DNA of 64,000 bases from JAAYHV01 sp964400515. GTDB taxonomy: Bacteria > Bacillota > Clostridia > Peptostreptococcales > Anaerovoracaceae. The notes below the pieces were generated by a model. That model ran no database searches. It was not told the DNA's origin and saw only the letters and a list, made by a program, of their open reading frames with translations. Of this stretch, positions 51,240 to 60,219 are shown piece after piece. The translations under genes were made by a program, and so were the position numbers. The stretch is taken from positions 8,408-72,407 of the forward strand of contig CAYNTJ010000011.1 in the NCBI GenBank assembly GCA_964400515.1, in the 5' to 3' direction. Within the stretch, counting starts at the first letter, position 1. Each line of letters opens with the position of its first letter.

Positions 51240-51989
51240 ATGGAATTTGATGTAAAAAAAGCTACCGAAGCAACAATAGATTGGATAAGGAATTGGTTTT
51301 CGGAAAATGGCGAGGATTGCAACGCAATAATTGGCATCAGCGGGGGGAAAGACAGTTCAGTAGTTGCTTCACTATTAGTTGAAGCTTTGGGTAAAGAAAG
51401 GGTTATTGGAGTTATGATGCCTAAAGGTGTTCAAGACGACATAGATATGGCACAGCTTCTAATCGAGCACCTGGGAATAAGGTCTTTTACGATTAATATT
51501 AAGCCGGCTTATGAAGGCTTAATAAATGAACTCGAGAAAAATATTGATGATATCAGTAGGGACAGTAAAATAAACCTACCCGCCAGATTGAGAATGTCAA
51601 CTCTTTATGCCGTTGCTCAGTCCTTTAACGGTAGAGTGGCAAATACCTGCAACCTATCGGAGGATTGGGTGGGTTATTCCACTCGTTATGGTGATTCCGC
51701 CGGGGATTTTAGCCCTTGCTCATTTTTTACAACTAAAGAAATAAGGGAAATGGGAACATATCTTGGAGTTCCGGATATATTGGTAAATAAAGTTCCGATA
51801 GACGGTTTAAGTGGATTAAGCGATGAAGAAAAGCTTGGTTTTACTTATGAAGTATTGGATAGATATATAAGGACCGGGGAAATCGATAATATGGAAACAA
51901 AGAAAAGAATAGATTACCTAAACAAGTTAAACAAGTTTAAGCTACGTTTTATGGATTCATTTAATTATTGGGAGGATAAAAATGACTAG
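51240..51989 (+). CDS. nadE: NH3-dependent NAD+ synthetase
   Basis: A 249-residue N-type ATP pyrophosphatase converting nicotinic acid adenine dinucleotide to NAD+. The PP-loop GISGGKDSSVVASLLVEAL (~32-50), LSEDWVGYSTRYGDSAGDFSP, and SGLSDEEKLGFTYEVLDRYIRTG are all standard. There is no glutaminase domain, so it uses free ammonia, which fits an amino-acid fermenter. It overlaps the homoserine dehydrogenase start by eight bases. Confidence 0.96.
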   Translation: MEFDVKKATEATIDWIRNWFSENGEDCNAIIGISGGKDSSVVASLLVEALGKERVIGVMMPKGVQDDIDMAQLLIEHLGIRSFTINIKPAYEGLINELEKNIDDISRDSKINLPARLRMSTLYAVAQSFNGRVANTCNLSEDWVGYSTRYGDSAGDFSPCSFFTTKEIREMGTYLGVPDILVNKVPIDGLSGLSDEEKLGFTYEVLDRYIRTGEIDNMETKKRIDYLNKLNKFKLRFMDSFNYWEDKND

Positions 51990-53001
51990 AAAATTAAAGA
52001 TTGCAATACTGGGATTCGGAAATGCTTCCAGGGCTTTTTCAAAAATTTTAGAGGCAGAGCGGGTAAATATCCTGTCAGATTATAATACTGCCATAGTTAC
52101 AACAGGCATTACGACGGGAAGTCATGGCGCTTTATATAACCCAAAAGGACTACATTTAGATAGCATCAGAGATTACTATGATGCTAATGGAGAATTTTTA
52201 AACCCCATCCAAATGACTTCAATGGAGCTTGCGGAAAGCGGAGATTATGATGTGTTAATTGAAGCAACGCCTCTTAATATACATACAGGACAACCTGCTA
52301 CAGATCACATTAAAACGGCTTTGAAACGGGGCAAGGCAGTTATAACCGCAAACAAAGGCCCTATAGCTTGGTATTTTAAGGAATTAAAAACCCTTGCCAA
52401 GGATAATAATTGTCCATTTTTTTATGAAACTACTGTAATGGACGGTACGCCGGTTTTTAACTTAGTTAACGACACCCTTAAGATGTGCAAAGTCACTGCG
52501 GTTGATGGAATCCTCAATTCAACTACCAACTTCATACTTGAAGAGCTGGCAAAGGGAAGGGATTACGATGAAGTTATCGCAGAGGGAAGAGAACTGGGCT
52601 TTATAGAAGCAGACTCCGCCATGGACATTGAGGGCTATGATGCAGCAGCTAAATTGACAGCACTATTAAATGTACTAATGGATGCGGATTTAACACCGGA
52701 TAAAATTAATCGTAAAGGCATTGAAGATATAGATAAAAAAGATATCGAAAATGCCTCCAAGGAAGGTAAGGTAATTAAGCTAATTTGCCATGGCGACAAT
52801 AATGAAGCATATGTAAGGCCTACCTTGATAGATAAATCCGATATGATGGCCACCATAGACAGTACCTCCTCGATAGTACAGATAACCACTAATTACATGG
52901 GTAAGTTAAGCGTAATTGAACATGACCCCGATTTGGTACAGACAGGTTATGGAATATTTAGCGATTTGATAAGAGTTATTGAAAGCACCTTAGTCAACTA
53001 A
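51982..53001 (+). CDS. hom: Homoserine dehydrogenase (short, no ACT domain)
   Basis: A 339-residue enzyme reducing aspartate semialdehyde to homoserine. Rossmann ILGFGNASRAFSKIL (~8-22), LIEATPLNIHTGQPA, VITANKGPIA, the catalytic region VDGILNSTTNFILEEL, and GFIEADSAMDIEGYDAAAKL are visible. There is no C-terminal ACT domain, so Thr feedback is unlikely at this enzyme. Pairing with nadE is not a pathway link. Its last codons overlap the end of the converging DUF4405 gene by 12 bases. Confidence 0.93.
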   Translation: MTRKLKIAILGFGNASRAFSKILEAERVNILSDYNTAIVTTGITTGSHGALYNPKGLHLDSIRDYYDANGEFLNPIQMTSMELAESGDYDVLIEATPLNIHTGQPATDHIKTALKRGKAVITANKGPIAWYFKELKTLAKDNNCPFFYETTVMDGTPVFNLVNDTLKMCKVTAVDGILNSTTNFILEELAKGRDYDEVIAEGRELGFIEADSAMDIEGYDAAAKLTALLNVLMDADLTPDKINRKGIEDIDKKDIENASKEGKVIKLICHGDNNEAYVRPTLIDKSDMMATIDSTSSIVQITTNYMGKLSVIEHDPDLVQTGYGIFSDLIRVIESTLVN

Positions 53002-53008
53002 GGTGCTT
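52983..53008. terminator. Hairpin at the hom / DUF4405 tail overlap
   Basis: Perfect 11-bp stem AAGCACCTTAG (52983-52993) and CTAAGGTGCTT (52998-53008), 4-base loop. The gene ends overlap within it. U-tracts are weak on both sides, so termination is plausible in both directions but not certain. Confidence 0.6.
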
Positions 53009-53766
53009 ATATCCATTTCATATTCTTCATAGTAATCCACTTCCGCCGCCGCCGCTTGGGCTACACCCTTGCTGCACATGGGAGCCAGCAATGAACAATT
53101 TCTAGGGCAAGCGGTACAGTACAGGTTTGATAAATACTCGGAAAGGGTAGGTGTCTCATCTGCCACAGCGGTTAATTGCCCCTCACCTTCATCATTATCA
53201 GAAACATTAGTGCTATCCATAATAGGCAATGCAATATTCTTAAAATAGTTGTTTGCAGAAATATATAGAGTTAATACTATGGCACTAATTGCTGCAAACG
53301 TTTTTATGGCTTTTTTTACTCCAATGCTCTTTCTTTCCTTAATGCTTCTTAGTAAAACCGCAAGAAAATAGTCGATATGCAGGGCAAAGTGCATTAGCAT
53401 TATTCCTAGGGATATATAAGATGCAAAATAATGGACAGCATATACCGCATTATTAAATGTCATATTTAAAATAACTCCGGAAATCATCACCCCTGTAATT
53501 ATTGCTATGGGCATGCTTATGATTAAAAGAATATCCGAAACTGCTATTACTTTCTTTTCAAATTTACTGTTTTTATTCCATAGGCTCTTTAAAACCATTT
53601 TTGTTTCTTTTATATTTAATCCAATATGAACTATGAATATTATCCCGATAAGAATACCGAATATTTCATGGAAATATGGATCAAAAGAATATCCGAACAT
53701 CAATAGTATATAAATTACCAGCATAATAATATCCAGTAATATTTTTATCGTATGTTTTGTTTTCAT
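52990..53766 (-). CDS. DUF4405 membrane protein with C-terminal Cys cluster
   Basis: 258 residues. Four or five transmembrane helices (~10-27, 34-52, 74-98, 108-137, 155-172) carry histidines at 33, 47, 112, 126 and 130, fitting a b-type haem domain of the DUF4405 kind. An extracytoplasmic tail has an acidic linker (~185-210) and a cluster C217-x2-C220-x3-C224-x6-C231 (CTACPRNCSLLAPMC), which could hold an iron-sulfur cluster or other metal. It may pass electrons across the membrane. It lies 43 bases after the sensor kinase, possibly as its output. The function is not established. Confidence 0.7.
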   Translation of the reverse strand: MKTKHTIKILLDIIMLVIYILLMFGYSFDPYFHEIFGILIGIIFIVHIGLNIKETKMVLKSLWNKNSKFEKKVIAVSDILLIISMPIAIITGVMISGVILNMTFNNAVYAVHYFASYISLGIMLMHFALHIDYFLAVLLRSIKERKSIGVKKAIKTFAAISAIVLTLYISANNYFKNIALPIMDSTNVSDNDEGEGQLTAVADETPTLSEYLSNLYCTACPRNCSLLAPMCSKGVAQAAAAEVDYYEEYEMDISTLVD

Positions 53767-53809
53767 AATTTCCCTCCTTTATATATAATAGTGGAAAATT
53801 ATGACTAAA

Positions 53810-55468
53810 TTATGACTCCGATTCTTCTATTTCTTCATTGGGACAAGCTTTTTTTAACAAAAGATTTGCCTTAAAATAGTCTCCATCGATTTCTATACTA
53901 AATTTGCCTTTTATCAAAATAGCCAAATCCCTGGCTATTGATAATCCCAAACCACTACCATCCGTAGTCCTTGCTTCATCCCCCCTCATAAATCTTTCCA
54001 TCAGCTCATCAGCAGGAATATTAAGCTTTGATTTAGATATGTTTTTTATCACCATTTTTAGGTATTCTTTATTATATTCATAAATATCCAGATAAACACG
54101 ACTATTCTCTACGGAATATTTACTTGTGTTCACAAACAAGTTTTCAAGTATCCTATGTAAAAGCCTGCCGTCTGCACATACTATAGTTTTATCTGCATGA
54201 TTATTTAACACTATTTCCAAATTCTTAGGCGTAAAATAACTATCCATTTCTCCTATACTTTGGTTTACGATCTCATTTAAATCTATTTCCGTAAATTCCA
54301 CGGGGAAATCACCACTGCTGGCTTTCGCCGCATCAAACAAATCTTCCGTAAGCTTCTTTAATCTTTTTGTTTTATCATCAATGATATTTAAATACTCTTG
54401 TGCGTTCTCGCTATCCAATCCCTCGAATTTTAATAAATCAATGTATGTTATCATGGAAGTTAGCGGTGTTTTTATATCATGGGATACATTAGATATCAAC
54501 TGAGTTTTTGTTCTTTGATTCTTTATTTCACTCTCCATGGCTCTACTCAAAGTATCTGATATTTCATTTAAGTCAGAAGCAAGACCATCTAATTCTCCTT
54601 TACCCTTTATTTCAGACTTATATTGAAAATTCCCGGACTTAAGCTGCTTGACCGCTTCCTTTATTTTATAGTATTTGTCCATCTTTTTTGGTAATACTAT
54701 AAGTATGGTTACGATTACAAGAATTAATGTTTCCAAAGAGTAATAGGATAATATTGAAATAATAACAAGGACCGAAAGCAGCTTCCAATAAGCTGAAGCC
54801 CTATATCTTAAACTTCTTTCTATATCTCTTATAAATCTCCCTATTATGGTATACTCGGTAAAAGCCTTAGCCTTTATTTTTTTAACCATGGAAAGCAAAA
54901 GCATAAATGATAGGAAGCCACCGACAATCATAACTAATATTGATGCCCATAGACTTAAAATTGATGAATAATATATATAATCATACAGGTAATAATGTAG
55001 GCCCTGTTCCAATTGTATAAATACATTAGGTTTGAAATAAAAATAGTTGTATGCATTTGCTCCTGTTATAAAAATAGATGCAACCACCACCCCCACCAGC
55101 AACATGATTTGTATTTCACCAAAAATCTTGTCAAACCAGTTCAGGTTTATCTCCCCTTCTTCGTTTTTTCTTCCGACAAAAACCAAGGCAACCACAACAC
55201 TGACTAATGTTATAACCATGGATATCAATGCAATAATAGATATTGCTTTTATTGCATTTCTTATAACCAGCGATAGTTCCATATTTTCCTCGCCTGCCCA
55301 CAAAACCTGAATATTTTCATTACCTAAATGAGATTGGGCATCCGTCATAACAAATAGCCCCACCAAAGAAATGGCAAATGCCGTTACGGCAATAACAAAT
55401 ATTATGGTCAAAGTTATGATTCTGGCATTGTAGTACTTGCTATTATAGTTTTTCAATTTTATATCCAA
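53810..55468 (-). CDS. Sensor histidine kinase, multi-pass, VanS-like
   Basis: A 552-residue kinase. About five transmembrane helices fall in residues ~18-260, then a HAMP-like stretch (~265-310), HisKA with the phospho-His in ISNVSHDIKTPLTSMITYIDLL, and HATPase_c with N box LHRILENLFVNTSKYS, and GSGLGLSIARDLA. The start is not certain: TTG codons at 55468 and 55456 are the only candidates near the response-regulator stop, and the reading frame overlaps that gene by up to 26 bases. It should phosphorylate the response regulator encoded just upstream. The signal is unknown. Confidence 0.92.
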   Translation of the reverse strand: MDIKLKNYNSKYYNARIITLTIIFVIAVTAFAISLVGLFVMTDAQSHLGNENIQVLWAGEENMELSLVIRNAIKAISIIALISMVITLVSVVVALVFVGRKNEEGEINLNWFDKIFGEIQIMLLVGVVVASIFITGANAYNYFYFKPNVFIQLEQGLHYYLYDYIYYSSILSLWASILVMIVGGFLSFMLLLSMVKKIKAKAFTEYTIIGRFIRDIERSLRYRASAYWKLLSVLVIISILSYYSLETLILVIVTILIVLPKKMDKYYKIKEAVKQLKSGNFQYKSEIKGKGELDGLASDLNEISDTLSRAMESEIKNQRTKTQLISNVSHDIKTPLTSMITYIDLLKFEGLDSENAQEYLNIIDDKTKRLKKLTEDLFDAAKASSGDFPVEFTEIDLNEIVNQSIGEMDSYFTPKNLEIVLNNHADKTIVCADGRLLHRILENLFVNTSKYSVENSRVYLDIYEYNKEYLKMVIKNISKSKLNIPADELMERFMRGDEARTTDGSGLGLSIARDLAILIKGKFSIEIDGDYFKANLLLKKACPNEEIEESES

Positions 55469-56129
55469 TTCCCCACACCACCTTTAAATATTTGGGATTC
55501 TTAGTATCTATCTCAATTTTCTCTCTGATTCTTCTTATATGCACAGCCACCGTATTTTCCGGATTAATTGCCGGTTCATTCCAAACGGCTTCATAAATCT
55601 GGCTCATGGAATAGACCCTTCCGGCATTTTCTGTAAGCAATCTAAGAATTCCATATTCTATGGGAGTAACAATTATATTTTCTCCCTCCACGCTTACCGT
55701 TTTGTTCTCATCGTTTATAACCAATTCACCCGATTTATATTCTTTACATTTGGTTTCCATATTCCCGAAGTCAGTATATCTTCTGAGTTGAGACTTTACC
55801 CTCGCTATAAGCTCCAAAGGATTAAACGGTTTAGTAATGTAATCATCCGCACCAATATTAAGACCGATTATTTTATCATAGTCTTCTGATTTGGCAGATA
55901 GCATAATGATAGGTATATTCTTATCTTTTCTGATAAGTTTGGTTGCCTGAATACCATCTATCCCCGGCATCATAATATCCATGATTATAAGGTGTATTTC
56001 GTTTTTATCCGCAGCATTAACGGCTTCAAACCCATCATGAGCGATTAGAACTTCATAACCTTCGTTTTTTAAATATATTTCTATTGCCTTTGCAATATCC
56101 CTATCATCATCACATACTAATACATTCAT
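55443..56129 (-). CDS. OmpR/VanR-family response regulator
   Basis: A 228-residue two-domain regulator. Receiver domain (~1-118): acidic pocket VLVCDDDRD, phospho-acceptor Asp in LIIMDIMMPG, and Lys in DDYITKPFNPLEL. Winged-helix DNA-binding domain (~130-225): TPIEYGILRLLTENAGRVYSM, VAVHIRRIREKIE. The second Met (56129) has better spacing to AGAGG than the first (56135). It is paired with the histidine kinase downstream. A likely envelope or antibiotic-stress system by similarity to VanRS, but the target is unknown. Confidence 0.94.
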   Translation of the reverse strand: MNVLVCDDDRDIAKAIEIYLKNEGYEVLIAHDGFEAVNAADKNEIHLIIMDIMMPGIDGIQATKLIRKDKNIPIIMLSAKSEDYDKIIGLNIGADDYITKPFNPLELIARVKSQLRRYTDFGNMETKCKEYKSGELVINDENKTVSVEGENIIVTPIEYGILRLLTENAGRVYSMSQIYEAVWNEPAINPENTVAVHIRRIREKIEIDTKNPKYLKVVWGIGYKIEKL

Positions 56130-56199
56130 ATCCATTACCTCTTATTCGTATATTAACATCATACTATTACATAAATATTTAAAACTTATTACGATATTA

Positions 56200-57504
56200 T
56201 TAATTTATTAAAGAATAAAGAACCTTCTTGGCAACAACCCCTGCACTTTGGTTTCCGCTACCTCCCTTTTCAACATAAACAAAGAATGCATATGGATGAT
56301 TTTCATTCTTTATGTATCCTGTAAATAAGCCGTTTGGGACGCTTTGTCCGTCTATTTCCGCAGTTCCTGACTTTGCATAAATATCTAAATTTTCATAGTT
56401 CTTTTCACCATAGGTTACTACCACATTGTTTTTAAGCATAGCTTCAATCCTTGCCGCAGTTTTTTTATCAATAATCTGCCCAAGGGAATCAGCATTACTG
56501 TTTAAAAGATTATTATTTGATATATAATAGGGTTCAATACTTTCCCCATCATTTGCTATTGCTCCCATAAGCATCATCATTGAGCAAGGATTTATTCTAT
56601 CCATGCCTTGCCCTATTCCTGACCATGCTAATTCAGTCTTATTTTCACTAAAAACAAATTCACCCTTCTTTGTTTTAATACCTTCTATCATATATGAATC
56701 GGTGAGTCCCAACTTGGCGACATATTCTTCCATAATCCCGGGCCCCAGCTCATTTGTTATTTCTCCAAAGGCGCCGTTACAGGATTTTGCCAAAGCCTCC
56801 TCAAAATTAACTACTCCATGGGAATATGTACATTTAATTTCATCCCCTCCGCTGCATTCATAGGAAAAGCCATCAATGTCATCAAGGTTTTCTATGGCGG
56901 CAATTGAAGTCACCACTTTAAAGGTCGAACCGGGTATTACCGTACCCTGAAAAAAAGTATTAAAATAAGAGCCCTCTCCATCGCTTAATGAAACCGGATC
57001 TGAAGCAGGCTTATTAACTAAGCATAGAATTTCTCCTGTCTTGTAATTATATACCCCCACCGTTCCGTTGTGACTGCCTAAGGCTTCATACGCTACTTTG
57101 CAAGCCTCTGCATCCAAGGTTAAATAAACATCCTCTCCCTTATCATCAATGGTGAAAATACCGTTTATGAAGCTGTACCCCACCAGCTTATCCACGTTAC
57201 TTTTAAGAATCCCTGTGGAAATATTACCATATAAATCCCCTGTGGTATGTGCTAACGCTTTCCTTATATTGGAATCTTCGTTAAAGATAACCCCGTTTTC
57301 ATTGCATTCAACCAATAACAAACCATCTCTATCATATATCTTACCCCTGTTAAGCTGTCCCTCATTATATATAAGCATATTACCTTCAAAAGTTGCCCAA
57401 CTCTCTCCTTTTAATGCCAATTGAAATACATAATAAAACAACCCGACAAAAAGTACCATGGCAAGAACAACACAAATTAAAGCTCTCTTCTCAAGTTTAC
57501 GCAT
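56200..57504 (-). CDS. Class B penicillin-binding protein (transpeptidase)
   Basis: A 434-residue short class B PBP (PbpA/PBP2-like) with one N-terminal membrane anchor (~8-30). RGKIYDRDG is the usual dimerisation-region mark. The transpeptidase domain (~140-434) has the catalytic SxxK in PGSTFKVV, the SxN motif SCN, and KSGTAE in place of KTG. It cross-links peptidoglycan with the partner SEDS glycosyltransferase encoded just upstream: its ATG overlaps that stop codon (TGATG). It lacks PASTA repeats. Confidence 0.94.
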   Translation of the reverse strand: MRKLEKRALICVVLAMVLFVGLFYYVFQLALKGESWATFEGNMLIYNEGQLNRGKIYDRDGLLLVECNENGVIFNEDSNIRKALAHTTGDLYGNISTGILKSNVDKLVGYSFINGIFTIDDKGEDVYLTLDAEACKVAYEALGSHNGTVGVYNYKTGEILCLVNKPASDPVSLSDGEGSYFNTFFQGTVIPGSTFKVVTSIAAIENLDDIDGFSYECSGGDEIKCTYSHGVVNFEEALAKSCNGAFGEITNELGPGIMEEYVAKLGLTDSYMIEGIKTKKGEFVFSENKTELAWSGIGQGMDRINPCSMMMLMGAIANDGESIEPYYISNNNLLNSNADSLGQIIDKKTAARIEAMLKNNVVVTYGEKNYENLDIYAKSGTAEIDGQSVPNGLFTGYIKNENHPYAFFVYVEKGGSGNQSAGVVAKKVLYSLIN

Positions 57505-59222
57505 CAATTCACCTCTTCTCCGTAGGTTGCCATTCCTGATGATCTATGCCTTATTGCCAGGCTGGCATTATTTCTCATATCAGTAGCTTTTATAAATGCC
57601 AACATAGCCCATGATGTTAGCATGCTGGTGCCTCCGTTTGATACAAAGGGAAATGTCACTCCGGTTAAAGGCAATAAATCCAAGGCTCCAAAAACATTTA
57701 ATATGGTTTGAAAAATTAATATGGTTGTGGCTCCGCAGGCTATTATGGAATAAAATGTAGATCTCCCTGCAACAATGGACATTGTAGAAAACAATAAAAA
57801 AGTAATAATACAAAGCACCATAAGAACGGCTATAACAATTCCCCATTCTTCGGTAACCATTCCAAATACGAGATCTGTATCGGCGGCTGCTACATTTTTC
57901 AACATACCATTACCGGCACCAAGACCTGCCAGTCCACCATTTGCTGTGGCTGTCATGGTTCTTGTTTGCTGATAGCCTAAGGAATCCGCATATTCCCATA
58001 CATGTCTCCAAGCAGAAAATCTATTGGCAATATATGGTTTAAACCTTACTACCATAACGGCCAATAAAACCGCTCCTCCCATGGTCAGGGTGAACTTAGA
58101 AAAATCACCACTCCTTAAGAAGGATATTATTAAATAGGTAACAAAATATATGGATGCGGTTCCAAAATCCCCCATTATAGCAAGGCATACCAGACAAAAT
58201 CCCGAAAACAGCATGAATAGATTTAAATTCTTCTTTTTATATAATTCATCCAAAGTTACGGCACCAATCCATACAAAGGCAACTTTAACTAGCTCAGAGG
58301 GCTGAAATGATACTCCACCTATCTCGAGCCAGTTTACTGCTCCGTATTTTAAGGTACCAAAAACCAGATTTGTAATTAGTATTCCAACGGAGCCAAACAC
58401 CAAAAGCCATCTTGTTATTTTGGATCTTGTTAAGCTCCTTAAATATAGGCACATTATTATTAGTACCATAAGGCCTAAGCATATTGCTATGAACTGTTTA
58501 AATACCATGCCGGGGGCGGAAGAGGAAACCACTGCAAGGCTTATGGTTGATAAGAAAAATGCTATTAGCTCCAGTTCAAAGCCACGACTTCCCATCATTC
58601 TAAATCCCATAACATAAGCCCACATTATAAGCATAAGCCCGAATATTGAAACTGCTATCATCGGATCGAACGAATTACCCAAACTGATTATCAGTTGGAT
58701 TACTGTTAACAGTTGGAATATGGATATGGCAATTAGTATTCTCCATGGCGAAATAGGCCCCTTGTCCATTCCCCTCATGGCTTCATTGTTATTTTTTTCT
58801 TCTAAACTTATTGGAAAGAGGGTGCACATCACCCCACCTATTTCCAATTTGTCCCCAATATTTAAATTAACATATTCCCTTGGCTTTACCTCTGAGTGAT
58901 TTATTTTTGTACCGTTGGTGGACGATAAATCCTCATACTTCCAACTGCCATCTTTATTTCTTAATAGCAAACCATGGTTTTTTGATACGGTCTTATATTT
59001 TAGTCTCAAGTCAACAGAGCGGGACCTTCCTATTACGTTTTCCCAATGGGTAATAGGCAAGCTTTCTTCTTCATTAATGTTCAAGTATGCCCATACTTCA
59101 GGTGTAACCCTTGTGGTTAATAGGGATTTAACATTACGTATTAAAATATACATGGCAAGCAGCATTAGTATCCACCTTACAATATAAGTGTAATAGGGTA
59201 ATTCCATACCTATAATATCCAT
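57504..59222 (-). CDS. FHA domain-FtsW/RodA (SEDS) fusion
   Basis: A 572-residue protein. One helix (~8-30) comes first, then a cytoplasmic FHA domain (~55-130; ENVIGRSRSVDLRLKYKTVSKNHGLLLR, EDLSSTNGTKIN) and a SEDS polymerase with about ten helices (~155-550; EIGGVSFQPSELVKVAF, GDFGTASIYFVTYL, NRFSAWRHVW, FGMVTEEWG, LPLTGVTFPFVSNGGTSML). SEDS proteins polymerise glycan strands with a class B PBP, encoded next. The FHA domain should bind phosphothreonine, so a Ser/Thr kinase may control this pair; none is in the window. The start at 59222 has AGGAG upstream, preferred over a TTG further up. Confidence 0.93.
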   Translation of the reverse strand: MDIIGMELPYYTYIVRWILMLLAMYILIRNVKSLLTTRVTPEVWAYLNINEEESLPITHWENVIGRSRSVDLRLKYKTVSKNHGLLLRNKDGSWKYEDLSSTNGTKINHSEVKPREYVNLNIGDKLEIGGVMCTLFPISLEEKNNNEAMRGMDKGPISPWRILIAISIFQLLTVIQLIISLGNSFDPMIAVSIFGLMLIMWAYVMGFRMMGSRGFELELIAFFLSTISLAVVSSSAPGMVFKQFIAICLGLMVLIIMCLYLRSLTRSKITRWLLVFGSVGILITNLVFGTLKYGAVNWLEIGGVSFQPSELVKVAFVWIGAVTLDELYKKKNLNLFMLFSGFCLVCLAIMGDFGTASIYFVTYLIISFLRSGDFSKFTLTMGGAVLLAVMVVRFKPYIANRFSAWRHVWEYADSLGYQQTRTMTATANGGLAGLGAGNGMLKNVAAADTDLVFGMVTEEWGIVIAVLMVLCIITFLLFSTMSIVAGRSTFYSIIACGATTILIFQTILNVFGALDLLPLTGVTFPFVSNGGTSMLTSWAMLAFIKATDMRNNASLAIRHRSSGMATYGEEVN

Positions 59223-59248
59223 ATCAGATACTCCTCTCAATATGACAG

Positions 59249-59275
59249 ATTATACCATAAATAAAGCCGGGGCAA
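59249..59275 (-). promoter_or_regulatory. Promoter for the FHA-FtsW / PBP pair
   Basis: Read on the minus strand: TATAAT (59249-59254) preceded by TGG, an extended -10. A TTGCCC -35-like element at 59270-59275 is 15 bases away and lies inside the preceding terminator hairpin. Confidence 0.5.
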
Positions 59276-59285
59276 TAGCCCCGGC
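59266..59285 (-). terminator. Terminator of the glnS-to-ptb operon
   Basis: Perfect GC-rich 8-bp stem GCCGGGGC (59266-59273) and GCCCCGGC (59278-59285), 4-base loop, followed on the minus strand by TTTATTTAT. Confidence 0.8.
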
Positions 59286-59301
59286 AATTTAATTGATTTA
59301 T

Positions 59302-60216
59302 TTAATCGGATAACATCAATGCAAAGGCAATTGAATTCAATTTAGCATCAGCGGTGTCTCCTCTAGAAAATATCGCTATGGGTTTTTTTACCCCCGCAAA
59401 ATTGCTACCGGTCTCCATTCCCGCCATGTAAACAGCACTCTTATAAAAAATGTTCCCCGCATGTAAATTCGGCATGATCAATATATCCGCATCCCCTTGA
59501 ATAGGTCCTACAAATCTTTTCCTTTCGCAGGCTTCTTTAAAACAAGCCAAATCAAAGGATAGTGGTCCATCCACAATTACATCTCCCAATTGGCCTCTTT
59601 CGGCCATTTTGGAAATTATTGCACATTCGTTTGTAACTGATATTTTTTCTGAAACCGTTTCCATTGCCGCAAGCAATGCAACTTTAGGCTTCATAATTCC
59701 CATCTTTTCTGCAACATCTTTTGTATTCTTAATCATTTCAATCTTTTCGTTCAATGTGGGCTCCACAACCATACCCAAATCACTGAACAATCTGATTTTA
59801 CCCAATGACGGATGATAAACGGCAGATATCAGATGTACAAACCCTCCGCTTTTTATTCCCGTTTGACTGTTTAATATGGCCTTCATAAATGTAGGAGAGT
59901 GTATTAAGCCTTTCATCAGCATATCCGCTTCTCCGGTTCTTACCTTTTCCACAGCTTTTTCTGCAATGGCTTTTTCCCCTGAAATATTTACAATCGTATT
60001 CAATGATAAATCAAGACCAATCTTTTTTGCATGCATGGCTATTTCGTCACTATCACCGATCAGAATTCCTGTGGCCAGCCCTATATCATTGGCCATTTTA
60101 ATAGTTTTTAAAACCTCGGCATCCCCTGCAGCCGCCACTGCTATTTTCTTTGTTTTTTTCTTTGACATCTCAATGACATGATTTTTAATATCCTCAAAAT
60201 CCCTAAACTTACTCAT
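59302..60216 (-). CDS. ptb: Phosphate butyryltransferase
   Basis: A 304-residue member of the phosphate acetyl/butyryltransferase family. Marks are KKIAVAAAGDAEVLKTI at the N-terminus, ADMLMKGLIHSPTFMKAIL, DLGMVVEPTLNEKIEMIKN, VDGPLSFDLA and ADILIMPNLHAGNIFYKSAVYMAG. It converts butyryl-CoA and phosphate to butyryl phosphate, the substrate of butyrate kinase. The Ptb length and the LIHS/GPLSFD forms favour Ptb over Pta. It is the last gene of the glnS-ydbS-ydbT-ptb run, four bases after ydbT. Confidence 0.92.
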   Translation of the reverse strand: MSKFRDFEDIKNHVIEMSKKKTKKIAVAAAGDAEVLKTIKMANDIGLATGILIGDSDEIAMHAKKIGLDLSLNTIVNISGEKAIAEKAVEKVRTGEADMLMKGLIHSPTFMKAILNSQTGIKSGGFVHLISAVYHPSLGKIRLFSDLGMVVEPTLNEKIEMIKNTKDVAEKMGIMKPKVALLAAMETVSEKISVTNECAIISKMAERGQLGDVIVDGPLSFDLACFKEACERKRFVGPIQGDADILIMPNLHAGNIFYKSAVYMAGMETGSNFAGVKKPIAIFSRGDTADAKLNSIAFALMLSD

Positions 60217-60219
60217 AAT

